Below, one piece after another: positions 45,616-56,395 of a stretch of DNA of 64,000 nucleotides. The notes below the pieces were generated by a model. The model searched no databases. It was not told the DNA's origin and saw nothing but the letters and a program-made list of their open reading frames with translations. The position numbers and the translations under genes are program-made. Source of the DNA: Tilletiopsis washingtonensis (lineage: Eukaryota > Basidiomycota > Exobasidiomycetes > Entylomatales); contig NW_020312014.1 of assembly GCF_003144115.1 (NCBI RefSeq), forward strand, positions 222,620-286,619, written 5' to 3'. The stretch's first letter is position 1, and every line of letters starts with the position of its first letter.

Positions 45616-46806
45616 ATGCCGACCTTCTCCTCCCGGCCCATCCGGCCACGCGGCCGCGGCGGCCTCGCAGGCACCGTGCAGGGCCTGCTGCGGCGCCGGC
45701 CGTTCCTCGTCTTCGGCCTGCCCTTCCTGCTCACCATCGCCGGCGGCTCGTACGGCCTCTCGTACCTGACGCAGACCAAGTTCGACTACAACGCCACGAA
45801 GGTGCGCAGCATGGACAAGGCCGAGGAACTCGGCATGCGCAAGGACAGGCGCAGGATTGACATTCGCGAGGAGTACTTTGTGAGTGGCGGACGTGGCGCA
45901 GCAGAGGTGGCGGAGCAGAAGTGGCGAAGCAGCTTGCAGTGTCGGCGCAGCAGAGAAGCTGCAGGGCACAGGAGGGAGCACACGGCCCAGCACTCCACAC
46001 TGGTCTCACACATGTCTACACAGCGTCTCGAGTCGGCACAGGACGGGCAGATCGAAGACTGGGAGCCGAAGCGCATCGAGCGGCCAGCAGGCACGCCCGA
46101 GTGGGGCGTGGCACCCGAGAGCTCGCGTCGCGGCGTCCTGCACGCCGACGAGCGGCCTGCGGACACGCCGGACCCGTTCGCTGGGCAGACGGCCAAGACA
46201 GCGCGTAGTGGAAGCTCGACGAAAAAGCCGGGTGTGGTGCTGGGCCCAGACGGCAAGCCATGCCGCGCCTGCAACTCGAAGCTGGCCTTTGCGCAGGCCA
46301 TGAAAGGCACAGGCGCGACCGCAAAAGCGCCGGCATCTTCGCCGTCGGCAGGACCCTCAGCCGGTGGCGCAGCTGCTGCCGGTGCCGCCGCCGCTATGGC
46401 GATGGCTGAGGCTGCAGATGAGTGCCCGCCTGACGGCGAGGCGCTCGGCCGCGGCACCTGGGCTTTCCTGCACAGCGCCGCCGCCTACTATCCCGCCACG
46501 CCGTCGCCGATCCAGCGCGAGAGCATGCTGGCGCTGCTGCGCGCCCTGCCGCACGTCTACCCCTGCGCTCCGTGCGCCGAGAGTCTGGGCGAGGAGCTGG
46601 AGCGGGAAGCACGTGCGGGCCGCTCTCACGAGGGCGGGCCCGCGCTGGCCGATGCCGTGCACGATGGGCCCAGCCTGCGCCGCTGGCTGTGCGGCGTGCA
46701 CAACGAGGTCAACGAGCGGCTTGGCAAGAAGAAGGTGCCGTGCACCGAGGAGGTGCTGCAGGCGCGATGGCGCGATGGGCCGCCAGACGGACGCTGCGAC
46801 GCATAG
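45616..46806 (+). CDS. COX16-ERV1 fusion protein (respiratory assembly factor + sulfhydryl oxidase)
   Basis: Exons: 45616-45879 and 46024-46806 (348 aa), joined across a 144-nt in-frame intron. Residues 1 to about 125 are COX16, an inner-membrane assembly factor for cytochrome c oxidase: one membrane segment (FLVFGLPFLLTIAGGSYGL), TQTKFDYNATKV, then DIREEYF|RLESAQDGQIEDWEPKRI and PAGTPEWGVAPES. Without a stop, the frame runs through a linker of about 45 residues into a complete ERV1/ALR domain: GPDGKPCRACNSK (shuttle CxxC), ADECPPDGEALGRGTWAFLHS, the active-site CxxC in VYPCAPCAESL, CGVHNEVNERLGKKKVPC, and the terminal WRDGPPDGRCD. ERV1 reoxidises MIA40 in the intermembrane space. COX16 exposes its C-terminus there, so the fusion is topologically sensible. 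No separate start for ERV1 keeps its CRAC motif. Confidence 0.87.
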   Translation: MPTFSSRPIRPRGRGGLAGTVQGLLRRRPFLVFGLPFLLTIAGGSYGLSYLTQTKFDYNATKVRSMDKAEELGMRKDRRRIDIREEYFVSGGRGAAEVAEQKWRSSLQCRRSREAAGHRREHTAQHSTLVSHMSTQRLESAQDGQIEDWEPKRIERPAGTPEWGVAPESSRRGVLHADERPADTPDPFAGQTAKTARSGSSTKKPGVVLGPDGKPCRACNSKLAFAQAMKGTGATAKAPASSPSAGPSAGGAAAAGAAAAMAMAEAADECPPDGEALGRGTWAFLHSAAAYYPATPSPIQRESMLALLRALPHVYPCAPCAESLGEELEREARAGRSHEGGPALADAVHDGPSLRRWLCGVHNEVNERLGKKKVPCTEEVLQARWRDGPPDGRCDA

Positions 46807-46882
46807 CAATGGAACGAACCGTCTCACTCAGTGCTCTCGTGTGTGACAGTTGCATTAGTGGTGGCCTGAGCCGAGGGCCCGG

Positions 46883-49800
46883 CTACGCAAAGCGGACCCA
46901 TTTGAAGTGCGTCTCCCACTCGTCTTCCACCATTCTGATGCGGACAAGTGTCAGCGTGAAGTCCAAGAGCGGCGAAGCCAGCGCCCACTAACTTGAGAAT
47001 GTAGTCGTCGACAGACCCGCCCTCCTCTTCTGCCTCCTCGAGCACCTCTGACGCGTCCGCAGCAGGCGGTGCAGGCTCTGCTGGCGCGGAGGGCTCGCGC
47101 GCGGGTTGAGGCTCCTCCTCGGCAAAGTCGGCCGTGAGGCTGGTCTCCTCCTGCACCACTCGCGCCGCGTTGGCGTCGTCCTCGTCCTCGACGGCGAGCA
47201 GCGCGCTCTCGACGTCGCGCGGACCACTGGCCGTGCCGCTGGCCTCCTCGTCCTCAGCCGCACCGACACGCACTCCGGCAAGCGTAGTCCCGCCCTCATC
47301 CAGCAGGTCGCGCCACTGCACACGCGCCAGATGGTCCGTCGTGAAGTCGCCCTCCTGCACGACGAGGTCGTCGAGCTGGCGCTTCTGGCGCACGCGGCGC
47401 AGCATGTTCTCCTCGATGGTGTGCTCCGATACGAGACTGTAGATGTGCACCTCGCGCTGCTGGCCGATGCGGTGCGCGCGGTCGATGGCCTGGCTCATCG
47501 ACGCATTCGACCAGTCGAGGTCGAAGAAGACGACGTTCGACGCGCCCGTCAGGTTCAGGCCGAGACCGCCTGAGCGTGTGCTCAGGATGAACGCTGTGAT
47601 GCGAGGATCGCGATTGAAGCGCTCCGTCAGCACCTGGCGCTGCTCGACCTTGGTCGTGCCGTCGAGGCGGAAGTAGCGGTAGCCGCGCCAGTTGAGGAAC
47701 GACTCGAGGATGTCGAGCACCTTGGTCATCTGCGTGAAGATCAGGACGCGCTGTCCAGTGGCCTTGAACTGGCGCATGAGCACGTCGAGCTGCTGCAGCT
47801 TGCCGCAGTCGTACTGCAGCAGCGAGGCGTCGGGGAAGGCAATGTGCAGCTTGACGGCGGGCGCGTGCAGAGTGTCGAAGCCCGGCTCCATGACGGCGGG
47901 CGGCAGGCTCTCGCGCGACACGCCCGGCAGCGCCCAGCGCGGCATGTCCACGGCCACAGCTCGCGGCGTGACGAAGGCGAAGCGGTCGATGTAGTCCTGC
48001 ATGACCGTCCTGCGCGCCTCAAGCGACTGCACCATCCCGCCGACGGCATCGCAGCGCGTGAGATACGCACGCCGGTCGTGCTCAGTGCACTCGGCCGGCA
48101 GCAGGCGCTTTTGGTTGCCGAGCTGCTCGGCCAGGTCGATGAGGCCCGAGCCGTAGACAGCGTGACGTGAGCAGCGCAGCGCGTTGACGTAGGCGATGTG
48201 CTTCCACTTCTCGACGCGCTCGACGTGGCGGTGCTGCTCGAGGCCGCGGTTGAGCCCGTCGATGGTCCAGGTGTCGAGCGGCTCGCGCGCTGGCGTCGGC
48301 TCATCGACGTGCGGCAGCATCGGCGACGCGTCGAGCTCCTCGATGTCGCGCGTGAGGATGGATGAGAGCGAGCGCTCGCGTCCGGACACATCGAGGTTCA
48401 AGACCGACAGGTCGACTCGCTCACGGTCGCTGTGCGCGAGGAGCTCGCGCCGCACGAGAAGGTCCTTGACCTCGAAGTCGGCCACGACTGAGCGAGAGGT
48501 AGCGAAGCTAGTGACGATGGGCCGCACCTCGAATAGATCCGGGTGGTTGCACACCTTGCGCAGCTGCATGAGCACGTTGATGACGCTGAGGTAGTTGCCG
48601 CTCGCCAGGCTCTCGCGCGTCTTGGTGCGCGACATGAAGTCGTTGTAAAGGAAGCGCTGGCGCTTCGAGAGGCGGCAGTAGACGACATGCTCCACCTTGC
48701 TCGGAAGCTCCTTCTCGACGTCCTTCTTGAGGCGCCGCAGCAGGTACGGCCGCAGCAGCGTGTGCAGCTTCGAGACCATGTCGCGCGTCTCGGCGTCCAT
48801 GCGCTCGCCGCTCTCGACGGCGCGGTCGAGCGGGTTCGAGAACCAGGCCTGAAAGTCCTTCATGCTCGCGAAGCCCGCGCCCTCGCCCTCGCCGGCCATG
48901 CCGTTCGGCATCAGGAAGTGCATCAGCGACCACAGGTCCATGAGGTTGTTCTGCAGCGGCGTGCCGGTCAGCAGCAGCCGGCGCTGCGTGTTGAAGCCGA
49001 GCAGCGTCTGCCAGCGCTGCGAGCGGAAGTTCTTGATGTGGTGCGCCTCGTCGAGCACGAGGTAGACCCACGGCTTGCGCCGGAAGATGTGCTGGTCGGC
49101 GAGCACGAGCTGGTACGACGTGATGCAGACGTTGAAGCTGCCCTCGGTGTTCCAGCCGCGGCGCTTCTCCTTGCGCTCCTTCTGCGAGCCGTAGTACGAG
49201 AGGATCTTGAAACTCGGCAGGAACTTCTTGAACTCGACCTCCCAGTTGAGCATGACGCTCGTCGGCGCCACGACGAGATGCGGGCCCCAGATGCCCTTGT
49301 CGCACGCGAGATGCGCCAGCAGCGTGATCGTCTGGATCGTCTTGCCGAGGCCCATCTCGTCGGCGAGGATGCCATTCACATCGTTTGCGTACAGACCGGC
49401 GAGCCACTCGAAGCCGATCTGCTGATAGGCGCGCAGGTTGGCACGCAGCAGGAACGGCGGGCGGATCTTGATCTCTGGCACGGCGTCCTGCTCGGCGACA
49501 GAGACAGCCGACGACGCACGAGTCGCGGAGCGCGAGCGCTTCTCGACTTCTTGGCCCTCGGCTTGCGCCTGGTCCTCGCTCGGCTCGCGCGGAGTCTCAT
49601 CTGGACTCGTGGCGTGACTAGAGGCCATCGGCTGGCCGTCTTCGTCCAGCTCGACGATGAGCGGGTGCGGCGAGCTGTCGTCGGCGTCGGAAGCGTCGCT
49701 GGTGCCTGAGTTGGGCGGCTCGAAGTCCGGCGTGACCTCCTCCTTCTCCTCTGCCGCGCCGTAGCCGTAACGGCGCATGAGCTCCTCGATGGGCAGATCG

Positions 49801-52382
49801 GCGTCTGCCGCCAGGCCGTCCTCCTCGCTGTCGTCCTCCTCGTCCTCGTCCCACATCGTGCGCTCAAGCTCGGCGTCTTCCGCCTCAGCGGCATCGGCGT
49901 CCTGCGGCTTGGAGAACTCGACGTCGTCTGCGTCAGGATCCGGCTGCTGCGGCGCCTCGACGCGTGCACGCTTCGGCTTGCGCACGGGGGACGGCGAGCG
50001 CGACCGTTTGGTCACGACAGGTGGCTCGTCGGCGGCTATCGGCTCCGGTGCCTCGGGTGAGGCGTGATGGCCATTGGTCTGCGGCGCCGAGACTGGCGCA
50101 TCCTCGTGCACGTGGCCGTTTGAGACAGCGCTGCTTTGTGACAGATCTGCGTCTTCAGGCTCGCGGCTGGAGCGATGGCTCTGGCTGCGCGAGGGGCCAG
50201 AGACGATGCTCTCGTCGTCGCTGTGCGTGCCGCTCGAGACGCGGCGAACGAGGGTGGCCGTCTCGGGCTCGAGCTCGCCTTCGCTCGCAGTGTCGAGCTG
50301 CTGCTCGTCGGAAGACTCGTCGGCGGAGCTGCTGTCCTCCTCCTCGCTAGGACTGCCATCCTCGTCCTCCTCGCTCAGGGCCTGCTCCAGCGCGTCCTGC
50401 TGCTTGCCCAGCCGCAGTGCGCTCTCCTCAATGATCGACTTCAGCTGCGCGCGCTTCGCCTTGTCGGCGCTCTCCTTCTCCTCCTGCTCTTTGCGCGCGC
50501 GCACGACCGCCTGCGCGAGCTTCCACTGCCCGAGCACCTCGCGGATCGTCCACTTGGCCAGCGCGCGCAGACGGCGCTCCTCGGCTCGCAGCTGCCGCTG
50601 ACCGGTGCCCAAGCGCTCCTCCCAGTAGGTCTGCACTGCGCGCGAGATCTTGCGCGCGGCGGCGATGTGCGTGCGCGTCTCTGCGCGCATTTTCGAGGCT
50701 CTTGCGGCCGCAGCGGCCACGACGACGCTGTAGGCGTCTTCTGGCCGCGCAGGCTCGCGAGCCGGCCGCAGCGCCGAGCCGGAGCTGCCAAACGACGACA
50801 TGACGCCTTCGCCGCGCAGCCGGTCCGCCAAGACCCAGGTCGCGATGGCGGCTTCCTCGGCTGCAGCTCGTCGCTCGTGCGGCACCTCTTCCCAGCCCTC
50901 TGCGCTGCCGCCTGCCGTGTTGAAGCTGTCCCAGTAGGACTGCAGGTCGCCAGCGAAGTGCGGCCGCGCAGGCAGCTGCGCAGGATTGAGGTAGACGTGG
51001 CGGCCCGGTGCGGCCTTGCGCGGACGGCCGGGCCCTCGCCGAGGCGTGCCGCGGGCTGCAAGCTCGGCGGCTCGCTTCTGCCGCCACAGCGTGCTGGCTG
51101 AGGGTCCGGATCGCTTGCCACCTCGAGATGGCGTGTCCGAGTTCGCGTGCGAATCTTCGGGCTCGGACTCGGAGGACGAGTCGCCTGGTGCGCTTCTGCG
51201 GGGTGCACGCTGCCGAGAGCGTGGCTCTGATGCGTCGTCGGCCGCCGTGTCCGGCCAGCCATTCGAGCTCGAGGCGCCCTCGTCTGTCTGCCGACCCTTG
51301 CCCTTCGACTTGCGCGCAGAGGACTCGTCTTGGTCTGAGCCCTTTGCGCGCGTCGGCGTTGGCTTGCGCAGCGCCAGCGTCTCGAGGCGGCTCGAGACGA
51401 TGCGACGTGTGGTGCGCCCGGCGCGAGAGGTGGAGCCGCTCGGCTCCTTGAGAGCGAGATCGTGCAGCGCCTGGAACTGCTGCCAGACGGCGCTGCGGTC
51501 GCGTGCCGCCTCCTGCGACGAGTAGCGCGTCAGCGCCTGACGACACCACCTCAGCCACGCACTGCGCCATGCACTTACCTCAGGATCGAAGCCGATGTAC
51601 GTCACGAACTTCTCCAGATGGAATAGCTCGCGCAGATGCGTGTCGTGCTCCGTGTGCACGCCCTCCAGGTCCAGCTGCGCGTCACGCACGCACATGCCGC
51701 GCAAGTCCTCGAGCGTCATGGCCGCCGAGGGCCCAGCGCGCTGGCGCTTGCGAGGCGAGGCGCCGGCGCTCGAAGTGGCGCGTGGGCGTGTGGGCGAGAG
51801 GAGTGTGTCCTCCAGGTCGCGGGTGCGATGAGAAGGGCGACGTTCTCGTGCAGGCCGTGTGAGTGCAATTGGCGCAGGCGGCGAGGCGTGGCCGTTGGTC
51901 CGGACGCTCGAGCCGCCCGCTGCTGCCTGCTCTTCGACCTCGGTCTCGGACGACATGGGCGACGGGCTCACAGAGTAAGCTCTGACGCGCGAAGAGCTGC
52001 CGTACTTGGCAGCGGACGCGCGACCGGTCCAGTCTGCAGCGCGAGCGCCATTGGCACCCGGCGTGCTGCCCGCTGCGGCAGCCGCGCGAGGCACGAGGCC
52101 GGACGGAGGCGAGCTAGGCCGCGGCGTCGGCGCTGCGCTCGTGCTGGCGCTCGAGGCGCTGCGGCGGCTTCTGCGGCCCTCTGAGCCCGAGCTGGTGCCG
52201 TCGAGGCGCAGCGACGCCAGCAGGCGCGGGCCGGGATTGTCGAAGCTCAGGCCGTCGAGCTCGCTGCGGCGGCCGCGACGCGCGCCCGGCCTGGAGCCCG
52301 ACGCTGCCGACTGCGCCGCGTCGGACGCGACTGCCGAGGCATCCTCGCTGCTGGCCCGAGCGGCGTCGGACGAGGACGCCAT
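46883..52382 (-). CDS. swr1: SWR1, ATPase of the H2A.Z-depositing SWR1 complex
   Basis: INO80-family SNF2 ATPase that exchanges H2A for H2A.Z in nucleosomes. The main exon runs 52382-46993. A final exon, 46934-46883, is reached through a 58-nt intron with a GTTAGT donor and restores a family-like end (DDYILK|MVEDEWETHFKWVRFA). Reading through instead gives an unrelated tail. A second possible intron, 51578-51537, is only 42 nt and in frame (GTAAGT...CAG). Length is about 1800 aa. Order: acidic/Ser-rich N-terminus; HSA domain at about 475-635 (PHFAGDLQSYWDSFN... LAKWTIREVLGQWKLAQ); acidic linker; helicase lobe 1 from about 970, with DEMGLGKT and LDEAHHIK; a long INO80-type insert; and lobe 2 from about 1540 (RVLIFTQMTKVLDILESFL, STRSGGLGLNLTGA, QAIDRAHRIGQ). 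It is convergent with the COX16-ERV1 gene, with 76 bp between stops. Confidence 0.95.
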
Positions 52383-53066
52383 GCCGGCGCTCTGGCGGAG
52401 CGTCTGAGCACGCTAGGAGGGCCGGCAGCTCGGCCGCACGGGGCGGCTGGCTGGACGTGCGCCGGTGCTCAGCGCCAGGCTGGCGGGTGCGCGTGCGAGG
52501 TGGAGCTGGCCAGGACGGACCGCTGACCAGCGCGGTGTGTGAGGAGGATGTGGTGGGACGCGAAGGAGCGGCCGGCGCCGCGGCGCAAGCGCCGCGAGAA
52601 GCCCGCGCGCACCCAACCCGCGGCGCGCGCAGAGCCCGAAGACCGAGGCGGCCGCGCGCGCCCCCAGCACGACGCGCGGCGCGCGCGCGCCAAGGCTCTG
52701 CTGCTGCGGCCGGGTGCTGCACCCTGAGCTGCGCCTGGGGGCCGCCGTGGCGCGTCTCGCCCGCCAGGAAGCACGGCTGAAGCAGAGCGGGATATGCGTG
52801 AGTTCGTGTCATGAGAAAGGCAGTAGCACATAGAGAAGTGGAGAAGGCGAAGGTGCGTCGCCTCTCGACGGCAGCTGTGCCGGTTCGTGGCAGGTCCGAG
52901 ATGCCGCTGCGACGGATGACGTGGTCTAGAACACGCTCCCAATCTGTGATGCGCGAGTCGTGGCACAAAGTCGGGTGGGGCCTCGAATCGGACATCGCAC
53001 AGCTGCGGCGGAAGTTCTCTCATTCATCTGAACTCATCACTGATCCCGTGCTTGCCGTCACGTTGG
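52383..53066. other. Intergenic, swr1 upstream region
   Basis: About 680 bp upstream of swr1, behind the end of the first F-box gene. It contains a CGCG-rich block at about 52560-52700, similar in composition to blocks at 6730-6800 and 63860-63905. No ORF with a domain. Confidence 0.5.
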
Positions 53067-54307
53067 CTATGGCACTCGGCCAAACTTTTCCTCGTACGCG
53101 CGCTGCCGGACCGCCTCGTCCTCGGTCCATCTGGCGAGCTGGACGTCCTTGAGCTTGCCGATCCAGAAGAACTAGAAAATATAAATGGATCAGCTGTAGG
53201 AAGCTGGAGTAGGGTCTGCCTCTGTGATTCGACGCACCTGGATTCGATTCGCTTTGCCCTCTACGCGGCATTTGAAGGACGGCTTCTGGTGCTTGAGCCG
53301 CTGGAGATCCGCCTGATCGAGACGCAGGATGTTCTGAGCGTAGAGAATGGAGACGTCGCACTGTGGTGGCATGTGTCGGTCAGCTCAATTCGGACCAGAC
53401 CCCGAGCAACCTACAAAGATACGCGACGCAATACACGTCGGACACACGAACAAGCCTGACGGCTCGTGAAAGATGCGTCTCTCGGCAATGTCTGCGCAGT
53501 CCTCTTGGCGAAGATAGGGGCACTCATCTTCGCAGGACAGTATGAGCGAGGCTGGTACAGAAGCTTTCTGGCGTGTGCTGCTGCGTTGCCAGTCCTCGCG
53601 CCAGGACGATGGCGATCCGCAGAACGTTGTGAAGCACAAGGGACAGGCAAAGCCATGCTCGATCAGCCAGAACTGCCGGCTCGAAGACTCCACTGCTGTG
53701 TCCATTTAGAACTAGGGCTCTCCAGAGTAAGTGTCTTCATTCGGCACGGGAGCGCATCGAAAGAGCATATGAAAGTCCTGCATCACAGCGCGCGTCAGCG
53801 GTCGCTCCTCGGTCCGCTGACTGCGTGCTACATCCTGACCACTCACGAGCATGTCGTAGAAAGAACGACAGGTGAGCATGAGCGCCACCAGATGCAGCGG
53901 AGCAAGGCGCTGCACGATCATGCAGAAGACCTCTGTCGGACTGCACCGGGAGTCAGTAACAGCAAGCCTGAGACGTAGAGCGGGAGCTACCCACAGACGC
54001 AGAATGCCGGTGACGCCTCCCGTAGGAGAGGAGCTCGGCGTCATGTACAGCGCAAAGGACTGAACTTGGCGCTGCAGCTCGAGCACCAGCTGGCGCTGGC
54101 AGCCGGCGGGGCAGTTGCTCCAGCACGCGTGCGAGAACTCATTCTCGCGGAGCCTCTCCTCCGTGCTGGGAGTGAGTCGGGTCAGATGAGGCAGCGATAG
54201 CGCGGATCCGGGCGCACGGCACAGCACGTGCAACGCAGGTGCAGTGTCGTCGCACATGCCTCGTCGTGGAGCAGCTGCGCGACTCACTAGTCAATCACGC
54301 GAGACAT
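53067..54307 (-). CDS. F-box/Cys-motif protein, tandem paralogue 1
   Basis: Predicted SCF ubiquitin-ligase substrate receptor. Exons on the minus strand: 54307-54288, 54165-53995, 53940-53847, (53777-53748), 53672-53415, 53360-53238 and 53171-53067, giving about 266 aa. The F-box starts exactly after a phase-2 intron: L-PTEVFCMIVQRLAPLHLVALMLTCRSFYDML. A Cys region follows (FACPLCFTTF..., CEDECPYLRQEDC, LFVCPTCIAS), possibly zinc-binding, then RLDQADLQRLKHQK and the family end FFWIGKLKDVQLARWTEDEAVRQ. Two in-frame stops between the F-box and Cys region fall inside a proposed intron (53747-53673). Without the bracketed 30-nt exon, the intron would be 174 nt. The first two exons are the least certain. 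Confidence 0.6.
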
Positions 54308-55103
54308 GACGGCGTGCGAGCAGACACGACGTGATCGATGCAGATGGCGAAAGGAGCAGCGCGAGGATGATGAGAGCGGCACTGAATGAGTAGGGTGTGG
54401 TGGTAGCTGGTCAGGAGCAGGCCGCGGCCGCGCGGCGCGCATGGCGTGTCTCCCACGCCTGATCGACGAAGGCATCTCAGGCTCGTCTCTACTCGCCGGC
54501 GCATCGTGCGCGCGCAATCGAGAACGGAAAAGCATCTCTTGTCAGTAGTCCAGCCGTAGCAGCGCGCTCATCTCTCTTAGGCGCCTGCGTCAGCCACGGC
54601 GCAGCCTGCGTCCTGAAAGCGAGGCGAGGGTCTGTGCGCATCACCTGGTTCGGGCGCGTGTCATCTCGAATTGGCAGCCGGCGCGCGCCAACTCGTCTGC
54701 TCAACGCTGCACCCTTGACCCTTCACAGGGCAGAATGTATCATTCTTCAGTCGTATCCTACATCGCAGTGGAAGACGTGCTGCTTCGAGGTTCGGTTAAT
54801 TGCAGCAGAGTGCTCAGGTGTGGCTTTCGATTGTCGAAAGGCGGGTGGCAGTGAGCGATGCGCTTGGGAGTAGGTATTGCGCCGGTATAGCTCACCACGT
54901 GCGTTCCTCTACTCTTCGTGCCGTCACTCTGAATCAGAGTGGGGCAGGGCAACTACGGTGTGCGAGTGCCTGTTTGACTCATGTACGTAGCATTCTTCTT
55001 GCTCGCAAGCAGGCAGGAGAGCAGGGCTTGCGCCGCTCCACTCGGCTGAGCCAATACCAAGCGATGGCAAAGACATCAGCTTAGCACGTATGCGGGCGCC
55101 ACC
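54308..55103. other. Intergenic between F-box paralogues 1 and 2
   Basis: About 800 bp. Lower GC than the rest of the window by eye. No supported gene; it must hold the promoter of paralogue 1. Confidence 0.5.
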
Positions 55104-56395
55104 TCACTTGCTAGTGCTGATGCAACACTGACCGAAAATTTGAGCTGTGGCACAGCCCCAACGCCTCTGATACTTCTCTGCACGAGCAGCTTCCTCCTGA
55201 GCTTCGCGCTGCTGGCGTTCCCTTTTGGCAGCGACTTCCTTCTCCATAGTCCGAGCAACTGCCTTGCTGATTGCTTTGCCCTCGCGTCTTCCCTTTCGCT
55301 TTGCTTCTTTCTCGGCTTCGCCTTCTTCTCGGACTCGTACGACGTCTCCAATCCAGTAGCACTGCAGGAGTTGTTTCAGTCCGCGCTCAAGTCCCGTACT
55401 TCCACCGACGTACAGGTCTCTGTCTGGCCCTGCCATGGACATAAGCCATCGTCGAAACTGCGCTGGAGTCCTGCAGCCTTTTGGCATCCTTAGCAGTGAG
55501 ACCGTGGGATGCCTTGGCATACGCGACGGTCACGATGGCCTGAGCGAACGGGGGCTCGGTGAGCGGATTGACGACTATGCGCCCGTTCGCGTGCAGCAGA
55601 GCGCCGAATTCTTCGCTTGCGATTCGAACTCACCCACTGGCGATGCGTGGCGCACGATCCGCAGAGGATTTGTCGGGACGGTACATGGACGTGTCCGAGG
55701 TGCGCACTGGCAGGTACTGCGCGAACAAAAGGCTCCTCTGCCTCTGCCACCCAGCGATAGCTTTCCAGAGACTGATGCGCTACGCGGGAGAGAATCTTGA
55801 AGCACGCAAAACAAGCCTTTGCCGCGGCGATGAGGTATCTCACTCGCGTGTCCTGGTGCTCCGGCACTCTGAGATCGACCGGCCCATCAACGCGCAAGCT
55901 TCCCTTCCGGTACTCCATTGCTCGCGGCCTTGGCATTGGGAGCATGATGGGCTGCCGAGGATGGCATTGCGTCAGCATTTGCGGCAACTAGAGGATGCAA
56001 TTTCATCGCACAACAGTGTAGAAGAAGTAGCGGCTTACGTAGAGGAGGCGCATGTGATTTTCTCTTGGTAGCAGTCTGAGGATCTTGGCGTACAGCTCGA
56101 ACGGGCTGTTGGGGTCAGGCATGCGCGCTGACATCAAGAGCATGTCTCGCTCTCACAGCAGCGAAAAGCCGTTCGTCCTGCCTTGCGGCACCAGACATGG
56201 TTTCATGTAGGAAGCCCTCGGATGCCTCATCAGCTCGCTCAGCTCGTCGTTGAACGCAGGTCGAGTCTTCGGCGAGCAAGATTGTCTCTCAAACAACTGC
56301 GAAATCAGCTCCGAGATGCTTGCGACGGTTGGACGGTAGGCGAGCTTCTTTGCCTTTTTCAGCGCGTGTTGCGACGCTGAATGAGGTCTCTTCAT
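55104..56395 (-). CDS. F-box/Cys-motif protein, tandem paralogue 2
   Basis: Exons on the minus strand: 56395-56157, 56105-56012, 55951-55634, 55539-55414 and 55361-55104 (344 aa); all phases agree. A likely 5'-UTR intron (about 56454-56398, GTAAGC donor, CTGAC branch) ends two bases before the ATG. The first exon carries KKAKKLAYRP and ISELISQLFER. The F-box begins at a phase-2 intron: L-PFELYAKILRLLPRENHMRLLYVSRYFFYTV. The Cys region has AKACFACFKIL and ILCGSCATHRQW. The last exon has CYWIGDVVRVREEGEAEKE followed by a highly charged Lys/Arg/Glu coiled coil. A GTACGT-CTGCAG intron joins two frames that would otherwise look like a frameshift. The SCF role is inferred from the F-box; the target is unknown. 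Confidence 0.68.

Noticed and set aside
45616-46806. Two separate genes, COX16 and ERV1, in one locus
   Set aside because: No stop, start or intron separates them. An internal ATG start for ERV1 would remove its conserved CRAC motif and most of the linker.
55104-55540. Apparent frameshift in F-box paralogue 2
   Set aside because: A GTACGT...CTGCAG intron of 52 nt joins the two frames exactly and aligns with the last intron of paralogue 1, so the gene looks intact.
55612-55640. GATTCGAACTC string resembling a tRNA B box
   Set aside because: It lies at an exon-intron junction of F-box paralogue 2 and no cloverleaf or A box fits around it.
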